NCBI GenBank assembly: GCA_048013815.1
Contig: CM106585.1
Location: 9,796,001 to 9,860,000 of the forward strand
DNA length: 64,000 bases
Reading direction: 5' to 3'
Source: Setoptus koraiensis
Taxonomy: Eukaryota > Arthropoda
In this document: piece by piece, positions 12,685 to 24,155 of the stretch
Position numbering within the stretch: the first letter of the stretch is position 1
Layout of the letters: every line of letters starts with the position of its first letter
The notes under the pieces: generated by a model
What the model saw: the letters and a program-made list of their open reading frames with translations, nothing else
What the model was told of the DNA's origin: nothing
Databases searched by the model: none
Position numbers and translations under genes: made by a program

Positions 12685-13684
12685 ACTCGGTGAGCCAGCA
12701 AGCCAGAAATGGGGCCCGAAGCGAGCCAGCGAGATGGGAAAAAGGATGAAAAAGGGATTCAATTGGCCGACAATGGCACGGCCACTAGGCCGCCATAGGC
12801 AATGCCAGTACCACTAATCATCAATTAGTTGTCATCACACGTTTAGCCGGCCGCGGCCGCTTTGTCTGCCGGGCACGCGGCTTAGGCTCTTGAGAGGATT
12901 TTCAGGGGCCCCCTAGAGGACGTGCTGTTTGGCGTGTCAGCAATCGAACCATACAGATTATAACTGTTATTTTGTGTGTTGAGGGCCTGGCAACTTTGGC
13001 AAAACATTTTGTGCAACACAAATTTGGTGTTTGGCATGGCGTGTTGCGCGTGTACAGGTGAGCAATTGGAGCAAACAATATGGCGGTGGCAATTAGTGTT
13101 TGTTTATTTGTTTGTTCGTGTGCTTGTTTATTAGTTCCGGTTGATTGTCTATTCATGGCGAGGTGTCAGTGAGTGCTGTACACAGGTAACTGCAACGGGC
13201 AACAGTGACTGCTCTGGTTGATTGGTGAACAGTGAACAGTGCGATGCCGCCAATTAGTCAGCCGTCTATCAAATGAGCGCTGTCTATCTAATGTCGCATG
13301 CAACTAGAGCACGGCGGCCTTGCCTTGAACCATTAAACGCGCGTTAATCAACTGCGTTTATCACTCACTCAACGACCACAACAACAACAGAAACAGCAGC
13401 AACAACAACGACAACAACAGCGACAACAGCGACAGCAACAACAGCGACACAATCGCTGGACGGGCATGTGCGCGAAACGGTTTCACGGTCGTCGTGTTCG
13501 GCTACTGCTCACGCCCGGCTCAACACGACGGCAGAGGGCATTGCCAAGGCTAACCGGCCCGCTCTGGCGAGATGACAGGTGAGCCTTCGAGAGCCTGTCA
13601 AATGGGCCTGTCAATGGATGCGCACAGTTAGACGTCCGACCGACCGACCGACTGTTATCTCTAAATGTCTAAATGTCTAAATTT

Positions 13685-13780
13685 CTCAGCGCCTGACTGT
13701 CGAAATTCTCAGCGCCTGACTGTCGAAATTCTCAGCGTCTGACTGTCGAAATTTCTCACCGTCTGGCAGTCTAAATGTCA
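13685..13780. repeat. 23-bp minisatellite, four copies
   Basis: Unit close to CTCAGCGCCTGACTGTCGAA plus ATT. The first two copies are identical and the fourth is the most diverged. Three copies of CTAAATGT-like 9-mers precede it. Confidence 0.9.
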
Positions 13781-14018
13781 CTGTCTAACGAGCGAGTGAG
13801 CGACCGAGCGCGCCGATTAACTCAAGTGTCTCGCAATTGATTCTCCGCGAAGGTAGGTGTTTCAAATCTGCTCTGGCTTCCGCTGCCGGCGCTGCTGCTG
13901 CCGTTGCTACTGCTGCCGTTCGCGCTCTACAACACCGTGTGCCATTGTATGAAAATCGTTTCTCTCTTGGCAAGCTAGCTTGGCAAGCTAGCGCGTGCTT
14001 CTCTGAGTGCTCGCTTTT

Positions 14019-14114
14019 CAACATATCAGCTTCTCAACATATCAGCTTCTCAACATATCAGCCTCTCAACATATCAGCTTCTCAACATATCAGCTTCTCA
14101 ATATATCAGCGGCT
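14019..14114. repeat. 16-bp minisatellite, six copies
   Basis: Unit CAACATATCAGCTTCT repeated six times with only a few substitutions, in the upstream region of the SDR gene. Confidence 0.9.
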
Positions 14115-14497
14115 CGCAATTGTCGGCGGCTACAAGATTGTTAGCCAATCGTGTACGTGCACGCACTCGGCGAGCTAATGTTTATCCCTTCTGCTCACGC
14201 TGTGTTTGTATGTTTGCCAACACAAATCTGTGTGTGTTCGCAGCGACAGGAAGTGATTATTCACGCGCACTTATCATCGGCCCTACACACAATGGCTTCA
14301 GCAACACACACACACACGCACACAGCGACTTCAGCAACACACACACGCACACAGCGACTTCAGCAAGACACAGTTCGAGAAAATAAAGCCAGTCTCCAAA
14401 ATGTAGAGGGCGCTGCCGAGGGAAGTGCAACGAATCGTGATGAGCTAGCTAATGAGCGATGAAGCGCAACTAGTGGTTCAATGCACAATTGGTATCA

Positions 14498-14540
14498 GCA
14501 GCCACTTTTATAGCTATGCCACAGCTATAAAAGTGGCTGC
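14498..14540. promoter_or_regulatory. Perfect 18-bp hairpin carrying TATA motifs on both strands
   Basis: Arms 14498-14515 and 14523-14540 are exact reverse complements (GCAGCCACTTTTATAGCT and its complement) with a 7-nt spacer. The right arm reads CTATAAAAG on the plus strand and the left arm reads the same on the minus strand, so each strand has a good TATA box. The plus-strand box lies about 390 bp upstream of the SDR start codon and could be its promoter; the minus-strand box would fire away from it. Promoter use is inferred; the symmetry is direct observation. Confidence 0.55.
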
Positions 14541-14920
14541 AGTTGGGGTGTCGCGCATGAGGTGAATGCCATCAACATGCGCTCAAATCGTGCTCTCATT
14601 TGTAGTGTTTATTCATAGTGACATTTGTGCGAAAGCGGATAAATGACAAACCAATAGTCCGACAGTGACCAGGGCAACGAATTGAGCAAGCAATTATAAG
14701 CAGCCAAACAATGGACACAACAGAATAGTCGAGACAGTAAAATCACACAACAAAACACAGCAAAACACGCCAAACAAACGGCAGAAAGGGTTAGTTTTCA
14801 CCCGAGTGACACCACCAAGCGATACCGAAAACAGTGATACGAATTTTACCAGACCGCATTGGCCTCAATTAGCAACAAACGTGACACGCACCACCAAAGA
14901 GAAAGCATAAGGCACCAAAA

Positions 14921-15193
14921 ATGGATAAATTGTTCAACAAACAAGTGGGCACCTTCGTTGGCCATCTGCCGCTCATACTGGCCAACTTGGCCTGGTCGTT
15001 CCTCCGTTGGCTGCTGCCCAGCGCCCTCTACGCGAAAGACGTGTCCGAGGACGTTGTACTGATAACGGGCGCAGGTTCCGGTTTGGGCCGTGCTCTGGCA
15101 ATTGAGTTTGCGACGCTGGGCTCGTTCATTGTTGCCTGGGACATCAACGCGGCTGGACTCGAGCAAACGCGCCAAATAGTCGACGATATTTAC

Positions 15194-15231
<38 letters not shown>

Positions 15232-16348
15232 ACAACAGCAACAGAAACAACAACGAGCCACAAACAACAACAAGTGTCTCACGTACCTGGTGGACGTGTC
15301 CAACAGGGAGGCCGTGCAAGGGGCCGCGCTCAAGGTAAACGCCGATCTCAAGAGGCACCTAGGCGACCAAGGCTACGTGTCTATATTGGTGAACAATGCG
15401 GGCATTTATCACGGGCTCATGTTGCACGAGCTGAAGGACGAACAAATAGAGCGCATATTCAAAATAAATGTCATGTCGCACTTTTGGACGGTGCGCGCCT
15501 TCATTGGCAACATGATATCGTTTAAACGCGGTCACATTGTCGAGATCGCATCCATGGCGGGCATAAGCGGCCTACAGAAACAAGTGGACTACTGCTCGAG
15601 CAAATTCGCAACAAGTAAGTGCCGTGACGCGAGTCACAACATTGGGCTGGGCCCCAACCGGGCCCCAGCTCGCTCTTGCCGGAAGTGGCTGATCATAATA
15701 AATAAGTTATTATAATTATCCCCTAACTAATTGCTCGATTATCGCTGCATTGATCTCAACCTTTCCCATCGGCTCGCTGTGATTAATCGCGCCCAGTCGG
15801 CTTCGAGGACGCCCTACACATGGAACTCAACTCGCTGGGCATGAGCGACTACATCAAGAGCACCGTGGTGTGTCCGTTCTTTTTTAGCTCAAATCTGTTC
15901 ACCGATTACAAGTCAAACATTAACGCACTTATGACCTCCGATTATGTCGCCAAAGAGACCGTTCGCGCCACCCGATGCAACAAGGACATGATCATGTTGC
16001 CCGGACGCGCCTACCTCAACTATCTGCTCAAATCGTAAGCACACACACAATTATGACGCCGATAATAACCGGCGCGCTTGTCCTTCCGGTCAGCACTTCC
16101 GGTTTGGCTCTTGTTTCATGCCTTGTTTTAACTTGATTTATGTTATTTTGTTATTTTTATCCGTTATGCTTGCTGCCTCTTATTACTTCGGCTCATTATT
16201 GGCCGTTGCGCTTATTGGTCGCCCTCATCCGATGACCAGACTGCTGCCCCGGGAGACGTTTGTGCTGTGCAGCAAGGCCATGGGATACACCGAATGCGTT
16301 CGCGATATTAAGGGAGCGGCCGCGCTGGCAGTCGTGCAAGGGGCCTGA
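14921..16348 (+). CDS. SDR16C-type short-chain dehydrogenase/reductase with polyQ insert
   Basis: Predicted membrane-linked NAD(P)-dependent retinol/steroid-type dehydrogenase (family knowledge). Three exons: 14921-15614, 15797-16034 and 16240-16348, joined at GT-AG sites in frame (phases 1 and 2), giving about 346 residues against the usual 300-340. The N-terminus is hydrophobic (residues 10-37, a likely ER/lipid-droplet anchor). Cofactor motif TGAGSGLG is at 49-56, an acidic Asp after beta-2 (AWDIN) suggests NAD, NNAG follows, and the active-site Tyr/Lys pair is YCSSK, with the exon join restoring FATIGFEDALHMEL. Odd: 17 consecutive Gln (15196-15246) sit in the loop before the conserved LVDVSN strand. 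It could be closer to RDH10 or to 17beta-HSD11/13; I cannot separate these. Confidence 0.88.
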
Positions 16349-17910
16349 CTGTAAACTAAAACAAATTAGTAATATAATGTAACTTGTAATGTAATTTTCA
16401 AATTGAGCGGCCGGCCAATTGTAACCATTGCGGCGCTGCTATTTCTATGTTGCGCAATGCGCGAGCACTTGGCGCTCCAAATAAACTGTACATAACATAA
16501 TCAACTTTGCACATATCACAAATTGTCAGTGTTGTCGACTGCACTTGTCAAGTCGGCTTGACAGTCGCGTCGGCAGGTGCGCCTGGCCGCTCTCGTTTCA
16601 TTTGTTTGGCTGGCAATTGTGGGCCGGCAATTGTGGGCCGTCAATTATGCGTAGATGGCGCTCGACTCATTCAACTGTTAGGTGGCTAATCGACTCGACA
16701 ACAGCAGCCGCCACTTGACATTGGCCTTGGCTCGCCTTGCCGCACTGGCCCGCTGGCCAGGTGAGGTGCGCGCAAGCGATAATAAATAATATATATCGCG
16801 CGCATATTACAACTGGCCAACTCTGGCTGGGCCCCTCTGATTCGCTGGGGCCCCTCTGACCGCGATTCGCTGGGGCTCCTCTGACTGCGATTCGCTGGGG
16901 CCAGTCGGAGTTTTGCAACCGATAGCCGGATTGCTGGCTGGCTGGCTGGCTGGCTTGCAGGCAGGTGCACAAGGTTTGTGGCGCGCATATTGGTGCTCGG
17001 TGGGCCGGTTGGCGAGTTGCGCGCCCATGTAAAATGGTCTGGCCAAACACTGGTGCTGTGCATGTCAGATTTGCATCATTATTCAATGCATCATAATTGC
17101 TCCACTGGTTTGATGCTGTTGCTGTTGTTGTTGCCGTTGGCTAGCTGCGTGAATGCGCGCTGCCACCAACAACAAACTAGATGATTGAAAATGGTTGAGA
17201 AATCGACAAGCAGCAAAAGTACAGTGAAATTGTTACTATTTCGTTGGGCGCAACGGTTTTATTAAGGCACGGCTCACAGCAGCAACGTCTTTATACGGCG
17301 ACTTGCCGGAGCGCTTGCACGAGTTGGCGGACGTTACATAATTTGTGCGCGTGCTGCGAGCGCGCTATGCAACCAATGGCTGCCCATCGGCACAGAATGA
17401 GCGCATTGTGATGCATGCCAACCCGCAGACAAGCACACACTCAGCTGGCTCAGCCCGCCGACGGGCCGGGCCGGGCCGGGCCGACCATCGGCAGCGACCG
17501 GCAATGGCGCCCACCGTTGGCGGCGACCGGCAATGGCGCCGTGAAACTATTATGTAACCATAATACTATATTATTGATGTATCTCGCTAACGCATCCAGG
17601 CATAAAAATAAGCCGAATGGGCCCGACAGCAGCTGTTGTGCCCACGCTTGGACACAAATTCCGCGTGGCCCGTGGTGCGCTCGACAGCGCCCCCAACCTA
17701 TAAGCACCAACAGCGACAACAACAATATCTGGCCATTGGCGCCGTGGCAATACACGATATTATATGATATTATTATATGATATTATTGCATAAGCAGCTT
17801 ATAATAGACAGGCAGCGATGGGCGCCGGATAACAGCGGCGACGGGCAGCGGATAATATCGATGGCTGGCTCGCTTGTTTGGCTGATGCATCACCTCCGCT
17901 GGCTGGTCGT

Positions 17911-17942
<32 letters not shown>

Positions 17943-19051
17943 TCCATCAATCTATCATTGGCGCTGCACGCCGATACACGACGACGCGGCCGAGGCCGAG
18001 CTTTTATTTATTTTTTGTTATTTATCCGCTCTCGCTATTTCGGGCACACGAGCTTCCACTGTGGCGTGCTCGGGCCGCGCGTTGTGGGCCGTCGGTCGGT
18101 CGCATCGGCGCGCCATTGTCGGCCAGCTATGCAAAAAACGCCACTTATTACTGAGATTTACTTGTCTGCTGTGTGTGGAGTGCGATTTAATATCATCGGC
18201 AAGCGAAATACAGGGCACGCCGTCGTCAAACAGACGAATGACATTACATAATGACAAAAGTAGATTATTTATTTGTTGTCGTTGCTGCTGCTGCCGCTGC
18301 CGCTGAGAAATTCACATTTAAACGCCACTGACTGGCAGTCAATTTTATCGAGCAATCATCATTATCATCGATATCTCTGTTGGGCGGCCCACATCGGCGC
18401 TGTTTGTGCCATTAGGCGAGTTGCCATTTGCAGCGACAGTGGCTGTTGGCAGTCGACAAAAGTAGCAGCCATCGAGTGTGTGATTTATGGCACGCTCACG
18501 GTAACAATATCCTCGTTTCACTGGCAGTGCGCGCCGGATATTCAAACAAACAACATGCTACTGATAAATTCTTTTTTTGCCAGATTTGCTACTCACTGTG
18601 TCACTCGCAACCCTGTGTGACATCTGACCTCGCTCGGTACGGCCTCGGAATCCACGGCGGCGGATCCGACACACAAATGCGACAGGAAACGGGCCACGGC
18701 GGCGCGACGAGCGCCACGCAAACGAGAAACGAAATCGCACACAAACTCGAATCGGATTCAACAAATGTTTGCCGTAATTCTATACAATGGTAATTATAGT
18801 TATTATTTATTTATAAGTTATTTGTTTTTTGTCCGTCTTTTGTCTTGCCAGTCGCTGTCGGGTCGTCATTTTGTTGGCCGTCCAACAATCGCGACCATCA
18901 CAATCATGACGACAATCATGACGACGCAGCCACCGACAGAGCAGTGCTGACAAATGCCTGAATGAGAGACTCGTGTCGGTAAGCGGAGATGTTATTGTTA
19001 CAGTTGTCACATCAGCAGCTATTGTTATTAGCGGCCACCATTATTGGCTAG
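16349..19051. other. Intergenic region, convergent gene ends
   Basis: The SDR gene and the secreted-protein gene converge here. Apart from the SDR poly(A) signal and AATAAA-like sequence for the minus-strand gene near 18810, I see no gene. It is GC-rich, with short GCTGG and CGTCGT/GCCGCC runs (about 16929-16955 and 17907-17943). Confidence 0.6.
16480..16485 (+). terminator. Poly(A) signal of the SDR gene
   Basis: AATAAA 132 bp after the stop codon, in the only good position downstream of exon 3. Confidence 0.65.
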
Positions 19052-19771
19052 TTACAAGTTGTTGCTGTTGTTGCTGTTGTTGTTGTTTTGTTGTGACTTT
19101 AGCAGCCGCTGAAACACGGCCAACAGCAACGGATACTTGTTGGCGCGGGCCAACAGGGTCTGTTCCGTCTCAGGTGATCTGTTGTGTTGTTTGGCAAGAC
19201 GCGCATATTCTCCGAACAGGTCCGACATGATTTTGTAGTCGCCGTTGCGCGACGCAGCCAACAACGATCTTGCGTCGGCACTGTTCAATATTGAGGCCAC
19301 TAGCTCCAGGCCGGCGTATTTGCGCGGATCAACGCGTGTATTGTATTCCTCCATGTAAACAGGACGATTGTCTCTCAGATATGACGTAGTTAGATAGTTG
19401 TTTCTGTCGCTGAATTTGCGCAATCTAATCATAAATTCATTCAATTGCTCTATTGTTTTGATTGAATTTAATTTGCTAATTAAGGCTGAAGCGACCAACT
19501 TGTAATCGTTGCTATCCTCGACAGCTATGTATTGCACAGACTCTAATTCTTTTGTGTTCAACCAATTGGGGCCCACGGGCGCCACCAAAGACGACGATTT
19601 CGATTGCGCCGTCAAACCCAAGTTGGTTGTTTGCTGTTGCTGCTGTTGCTTGTTGCTGCTACCGCTGTCGAGCGGGCCCCAAATTCCGGCGCCCATCACA
19701 GACGAGGCCAAACATTGGCTGGCCACGAGGGCCAGCAAGCAAATTGAATTAACTCTCACCACTGACAACAT
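19052..19771 (-). CDS. Secreted protein of unknown family
   Basis: Intronless reading frame of 239 residues from ATG 19771 to TAA. Residues 1-27 form a typical signal peptide (MLSVVRVNSICLLALVASQC, then small residues), so it is probably secreted. A Gln-rich stretch follows (about 40-47), then a helical, Cys-poor middle with many charged residues, and a tail of Asn/Ser repeats. Possible dibasic or monobasic cleavage sites are scattered, but there is no amidation pattern or repeated peptide, so I do not call it a neuropeptide precursor. A TATA box stands about 146 bp upstream. I do not recognise the family; coding status rests on frame length, signal peptide and promoter. Confidence 0.65.
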   Translation of the reverse strand: MLSVVRVNSICLLALVASQCLASSVMGAGIWGPLDSGSSNKQQQQQQTTNLGLTAQSKSSSLVAPVGPNWLNTKELESVQYIAVEDSNDYKLVASALISKLNSIKTIEQLNEFMIRLRKFSDRNNYLTTSYLRDNRPVYMEEYNTRVDPRKYAGLELVASILNSADARSLLAASRNGDYKIMSDLFGEYARLAKQHNRSPETEQTLLARANKYPLLLAVFQRLLKSQQNNNNSNNSNNL

Positions 19772-19916
19772 GATTGATTGCTGCTGATAAGATTAAACAC
19801 TGGGGCTCTGGAGGTGCTTCTGTTCGCTTCTGTTTGTAGTCGTCGTCGTCGTTAATATTTAATCCTGTTGAACTGTGAATTTTCAAATGTCAAACTCTCT
19901 CATAGCACCCAATCCA

Positions 19917-19923
19917 TTTTATA
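19917..19923 (-). promoter_or_regulatory. TATA box of the secreted-protein gene
   Basis: TATAAAA on the minus strand. Transcription starting about 30 bp downstream would leave a 5' UTR of about 120 nt before ATG 19771. Confidence 0.5.
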
Positions 19924-21434
19924 CTGTCGATTGGCGACTAGGCACAACGACAACAACAAATTAACCTGCGACATTGTCGCAGGACTATTGTGAGTCATCA
20001 CAAGGCGAAAACGGCAGCATATTACATACCTATAAGTACCTATAAATAGATAAGTAAGCTGAGGCAAACTAGACTCCTCTAGACTTCCCTAAAGTTGTTG
20101 TTGTTGTTGTTGTTGACTGGTTGTCTCTTTTAATCTAGTGCAAGTCATGCCAGGACATGCAAGAATGTCAAGCGCGTGAACAACAGACAAATTGTAATTT
20201 TATCATCATATATCGACATGTGGCACTAATCAAACAAGTAGCTTACATTTCGCCTAGATGACACACACTGGCTAGCTGGCAGGCGCAGCTCGCCTGATCA
20301 TCTGTGTGGGGTGTCCGATGTGGAGACACCATCGTTATCATTGTTTGTATTGGTTAGCATTTTTCAAAGGCACACAAATCAAACAACAAACCCTTTTTTA
20401 TTTCTATTTTTAATTTATTTATTTATTTATTTACACACGATGTTTGTTGTGTACCTGTCTAACAAACTCACTAGCCCACTAAACATTTCGACGAATGCAA
20501 ATAGTAATCACTGATGTATCATTGACATGCACTCGCATTCTTCCACAATCAATTGTTGTTGCTAAATAAATATGAATGTTACCAAATGAGTGGTGTTGTG
20601 ATTGCATTTGATACAAAAAAAATGGCTCTTTTTGCTGCTTCTTATCAAAATTTCTTGCCGCTTAGATATGGGAAGCCTGTCTAATCTGAAATATGTGATC
20701 GTTGCATGAAGCCAAACGGACGTTGAACTCACCTGAGATAGTGTGCCGATCAGTTGATTTGCGCTAGTTAGATGTTGCCACCGTAACAACAATTGCGCCA
20801 GTCTGATCATCATTTGCGATTGGCCCTAATATGAAACTCGCACTATTAACGCTGGTATTTGGTATTTGATGTCTACCGAGTATGTATAATAAAGTATAGT
20901 GTATACTTTAATTTAGTCACTTGTGACTGTATCAAAGTTGATACTCAACCTATGCGATGGACAATCGTTGGTTACCCGGTTCGACACAACCAACAACTTT
21001 GGATCACAGGTCTACAGGGATCTCTACCTGCGAGAGAGGCGCTGGTCACGAGCTGCCACCGGCTTATTGCGATACTTTGAGATGCCTCAATACATTATTT
21101 TCAGATAATATTGCGATCCGTCGTGTACTTTACTTTACTTTACGAAGTAAACTTTACACTGCAAACTTTACAGTGTAAAGTTTGCAGCAAAATACACAGC
21201 AAAGTAATGTCGCCGAAGAAACTTTTTTGCCCTTCAAATTTGGCGCCATTTCGGCAGTCACTTGGTAGAGTGTTGGACTGCGCGTCATTCAACTGCTTTG
21301 CAACGTAGACACAAATGAGACGTAGCAGGACTACAGCACAACTACAACCACAATCACAACTACTACCCCAGCACTAGTACTGCACTGTGGCGTACGTTAC
21401 TAGCGAAGGTGGTAGTAGTTGTTGTTGTTGTCGC

Positions 21435-21472
<38 letters not shown>

Positions 21473-22154
21473 CAGTTTAGTGAGTGAAGTAGTAGAGCTG
21501 TTGTAGAGGTGGGTCTGTCTATATCGGCTGTTAGCAATGTAGAGAAAAAAGAGATGAAAACAAACACACAAATGTGTCAATCTCTCACAATCCAATGTTG
21601 TTACACAACACACTGGCTTTACACTGACTGCTCTCGTCACTATCCCCCATATTTATACATTACATTTATATATTTATTTCCACACTAGCATATCAGGCCA
21701 TTAATTATCAATGATGTTAGCGAGAGGATGAATATCATTTGAGAAAGCGCACCAGTTAGGGCAACAACAGCAACAGCAACAAGGCCGCACTGATCGATGA
21801 TCTGCTGTTGCAGCCGTAGCAAAGAATTTTATGCCAGAGACGCCATTTGATATAAACGCCACCTGATAGAAACGATACAATTATCCATTATTATTATTTA
21901 TTTTACTTAAAGGGCACACACACACAAACATGATACAAGCTGCTACTTACGACCGCCGTAACAACAGTATACCCAACAACAATTAGACAGAAGCCATACT
22001 GTCGCATTGTGTATATTATCACTATTATCGTCATCGTCAATTATTATTGATTTTTGAGCAGTTTTAGCTTACCTTCAACACTAACTACTTACCATCCCCA
22101 ATACTATATATACTAGTACTATTATCGCCTGCTGAGAAACAACCCAAGCGAGCC
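19924..22154. other. Divergent intergenic region upstream of the mannosidase
   Basis: No gene seen. It contains short GTT/CAA tracts (for example about 21418-21475), an A/T-rich half and a nested inverted repeat at 21149-21185. Non-coding 5' exons of the mannosidase may lie here but cannot be placed. Confidence 0.55.
21149..21185. repeat. Nested overlapping inverted repeats
   Basis: AAACTTTACACTG at 21149-21161 pairs with 21171-21183 (13 bp, perfect). The overlapping segment 21161-21185 is itself a palindrome with 12-bp arms (GCAAACTTTACA) around one G. The same 10-mer therefore appears three times in alternating orientation. Confidence 0.9.
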
Positions 22155-24155
22155 ATGATGAAGGACTACGACTACGAGATGAGCAGCCAGGCGCCCAGCA
22201 GCAACCTCAACTCTATTAATTCTAATACATGGCGCCAGCGGACATTTAAACGAAGCTGGCAACGCTTGCCCAGATCCTTCAAAATATATCTAATCATCGG
22301 ACTAATAGTAGTGGTGGCTATTCTCACATTCTCCACTAGCAAAATGCTTCCAGTTCTTGCCAGTAACCCACAAGCGGGCTTCCCGTTTATAGTTGCCACT
22401 AGATCCACTGGAACAGAGACAAATCTAATGTTTTCTACTAATCACAATCACCACCAACAGCCCATCCATTCATCGACCTGGACTCCCAATATGGCAGCCC
22501 CCATCGACAATCTAGCGCAACGCCAAGCCATGTCTGCTAGCAACAATCATCCTAATATACTGAGACACGACCAGGCCCCACAAACAATTAGAACTCCATC
22601 CACCAGATCGCTTCCCCCTACTGACACGGCCGCCGCTCATGTACTATTGGCCAGACCAAACTCGGCCCAGCACATCAACAACATTTTCTTTCCATCTTAC
22701 AACTCATCATCATCTACAAACAATGGAGCTCAACTAGCACCAGCTACAACCCATGACGACGCCAAAAACAAATTCAGACAAAACTTTATACGTGGCATGA
22801 TGAAACACGCATGGGACGGTTATGTAAAACACGCTTGGGGATACAATGAGGTCAAGCCTGTGTCGGGCGAAATCAATTATGAAAGTGTGTTCGGCTCGGA
22901 GAAAACGGGCGCCACCATTGTCGATGGCATCGACACACTATACATTATGGGCCTCATGGACGAGTACAAAATGGCCAGGGACTGGATAGAGCACAATCTA
23001 GATTTAGGAAAATACGATTTTGAAATGTCCGTCTTCGAAACAAACATACGCTACGTCGGCGGTCTACTTTCAATGTTTGCCATGACCAAGGACAAAATGT
23101 TTCTAGACAAGGCAGTGCAAGTTGCCAACAAACTATTGCCTGCCTTCAATACACCAAGTGGCGTACCCTATTCTAGTGTTAACTCGAGGACTGGCTATGC
23201 GACAAATCACGGATGGAGCTACGGTGCGGCTATTTTGTCAGAGTTTGGCACAATGCACTTGGAGTTTATGTATTTGTCGCACGTTACGGGAAATCCCGAA
23301 TATGCCAATCGAGTCCTAAAGGTACGCGATGTCATTAAGAGAGCGATTCCCCGATCTGACGGATTGTATAATAATTACATGAACACAGACTCAGGTCAAT
23401 GGTTAGTCAGTCCTGTTCATGTATCCATGGGAGCCTTAGGTGATAGCTTTTACGAATATTTAATCAAATCATATGTATATTCAGGTGATCGTGATACAGA
23501 CGGGTACAATTTGTACATAGAGGCCATTAGGGCCTTTGAGAACAAGTTAGTGTTTACATCAAGTCAGTCTAGGCTAGTGTATTTTGCCGAACTAAAGGGC
23601 ACATCTATTAATCACAAAATGGGCTCGCTTGCCTGCTTCTCTGGTGGCATGCTGGCCCTGGGTGCCACCAAATCCAACGATCCGCGCCGACACATGAAAC
23701 TAGCCGCGGACATAGCCAATACCTGCCACGAGTCTTGTGTGAGAACTAAATCGAAAATAGGACCCGAGACATTTGTCTTTAGTAACCAAGCAGAAGCCAT
23801 TGCCTTTGGACCACAGGAGAAATATTACATACTCAGACCAGAGATACTTGAGACTTATTTCTATTTATGGCGTTACACCCACGATCCCAAATATCGCGAA
23901 TGGGCATGGGATTTTGCTCAAGCTATTGAGAAATATTGTAAATCCGAGGCGGGCTACTCTGGTTTGCGCAACGTTTATGACCCATCATCCAACAACAAGG
24001 ACGACGTTCAGCAAAGCTTCTTCCTAGCCGAAGTGCTCAAATATTTGTACTTGATATTTTCTGATGACAATTTAATCAATTTGAACGATTGGGTTCTAAA
24101 CACGGAGGCTCATCCATTGCCAATCATGAAAAACATCTCCTTTCATCCGCAGTGA
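22155..24155 (+). CDS. Golgi mannosyl-oligosaccharide alpha-1,2-mannosidase, class I (GH47)
   Basis: Trims Man8-9 N-glycans to Man5 in the Golgi (family knowledge). The 666 residues follow type II topology: a cytoplasmic tail, one TM at about 44-62 (IYLIIGLIVVVAILTF), a long Ser/Thr/Asn/Gln-rich stem to about 200, then a complete GH47 domain. Landmarks are FRQNFIRGMMKHAWDGYVKHAWG, the ATIVDGIDTLYIMG block, catalytic acids in MSVFETNIR, MGALGDSFYEYL and YILRPEILETYFYLWR, the conserved cysteine pair (LACFSGG and ANTCHESC) and the calcium-binding Thr in LNTEAHPL near the C-terminus. It resembles MAN1A / Drosophila alpha-Man-Ia more than the ER enzyme MAN1B. The coding region has no intron, whereas many animal orthologues are multi-exonic. 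The start ATG 22155 is followed directly by a second ATG. Confidence 0.95.
   Translation: MMKDYDYEMSSQAPSSNLNSINSNTWRQRTFKRSWQRLPRSFKIYLIIGLIVVVAILTFSTSKMLPVLASNPQAGFPFIVATRSTGTETNLMFSTNHNHHQQPIHSSTWTPNMAAPIDNLAQRQAMSASNNHPNILRHDQAPQTIRTPSTRSLPPTDTAAAHVLLARPNSAQHINNIFFPSYNSSSSTNNGAQLAPATTHDDAKNKFRQNFIRGMMKHAWDGYVKHAWGYNEVKPVSGEINYESVFGSEKTGATIVDGIDTLYIMGLMDEYKMARDWIEHNLDLGKYDFEMSVFETNIRYVGGLLSMFAMTKDKMFLDKAVQVANKLLPAFNTPSGVPYSSVNSRTGYATNHGWSYGAAILSEFGTMHLEFMYLSHVTGNPEYANRVLKVRDVIKRAIPRSDGLYNNYMNTDSGQWLVSPVHVSMGALGDSFYEYLIKSYVYSGDRDTDGYNLYIEAIRAFENKLVFTSSQSRLVYFAELKGTSINHKMGSLACFSGGMLALGATKSNDPRRHMKLAADIANTCHESCVRTKSKIGPETFVFSNQAEAIAFGPQEKYYILRPEILETYFYLWRYTHDPKYREWAWDFAQAIEKYCKSEAGYSGLRNVYDPSSNNKDDVQQSFFLAEVLKYLYLIFSDDNLINLNDWVLNTEAHPLPIMKNISFHPQ

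Larger units (their letters stand above)
11783..14920. other. Intergenic region between receptor and dehydrogenase
   Basis: No gene is supportable. The receptor and the SDR gene are divergent, so both promoters probably lie here. It contains a CAA/CAG tract at about 13378-13447, a CCAG run, two minisatellites, CA-rich repeats at about 14303-14370 and a hairpin carrying TATA sequences. Confidence 0.6.

Noticed and set aside
16118-16239. Hydrophobic N-terminal stretch in frame with the last SDR exon
   Set aside because: It is intron: SDR16C proteins have no such segment, and a GT-AG junction from 16034 to 16240 restores the family sequence.
21252-21310. tRNA-like stretch (TTGGTAGAGTGTTGGACTG)
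   Set aside because: It resembles the D-arm and anticodon region of a tRNA, but there is no B box (GGTTCGA-type), no acceptor stem pairing and no proper length. At most a relic.
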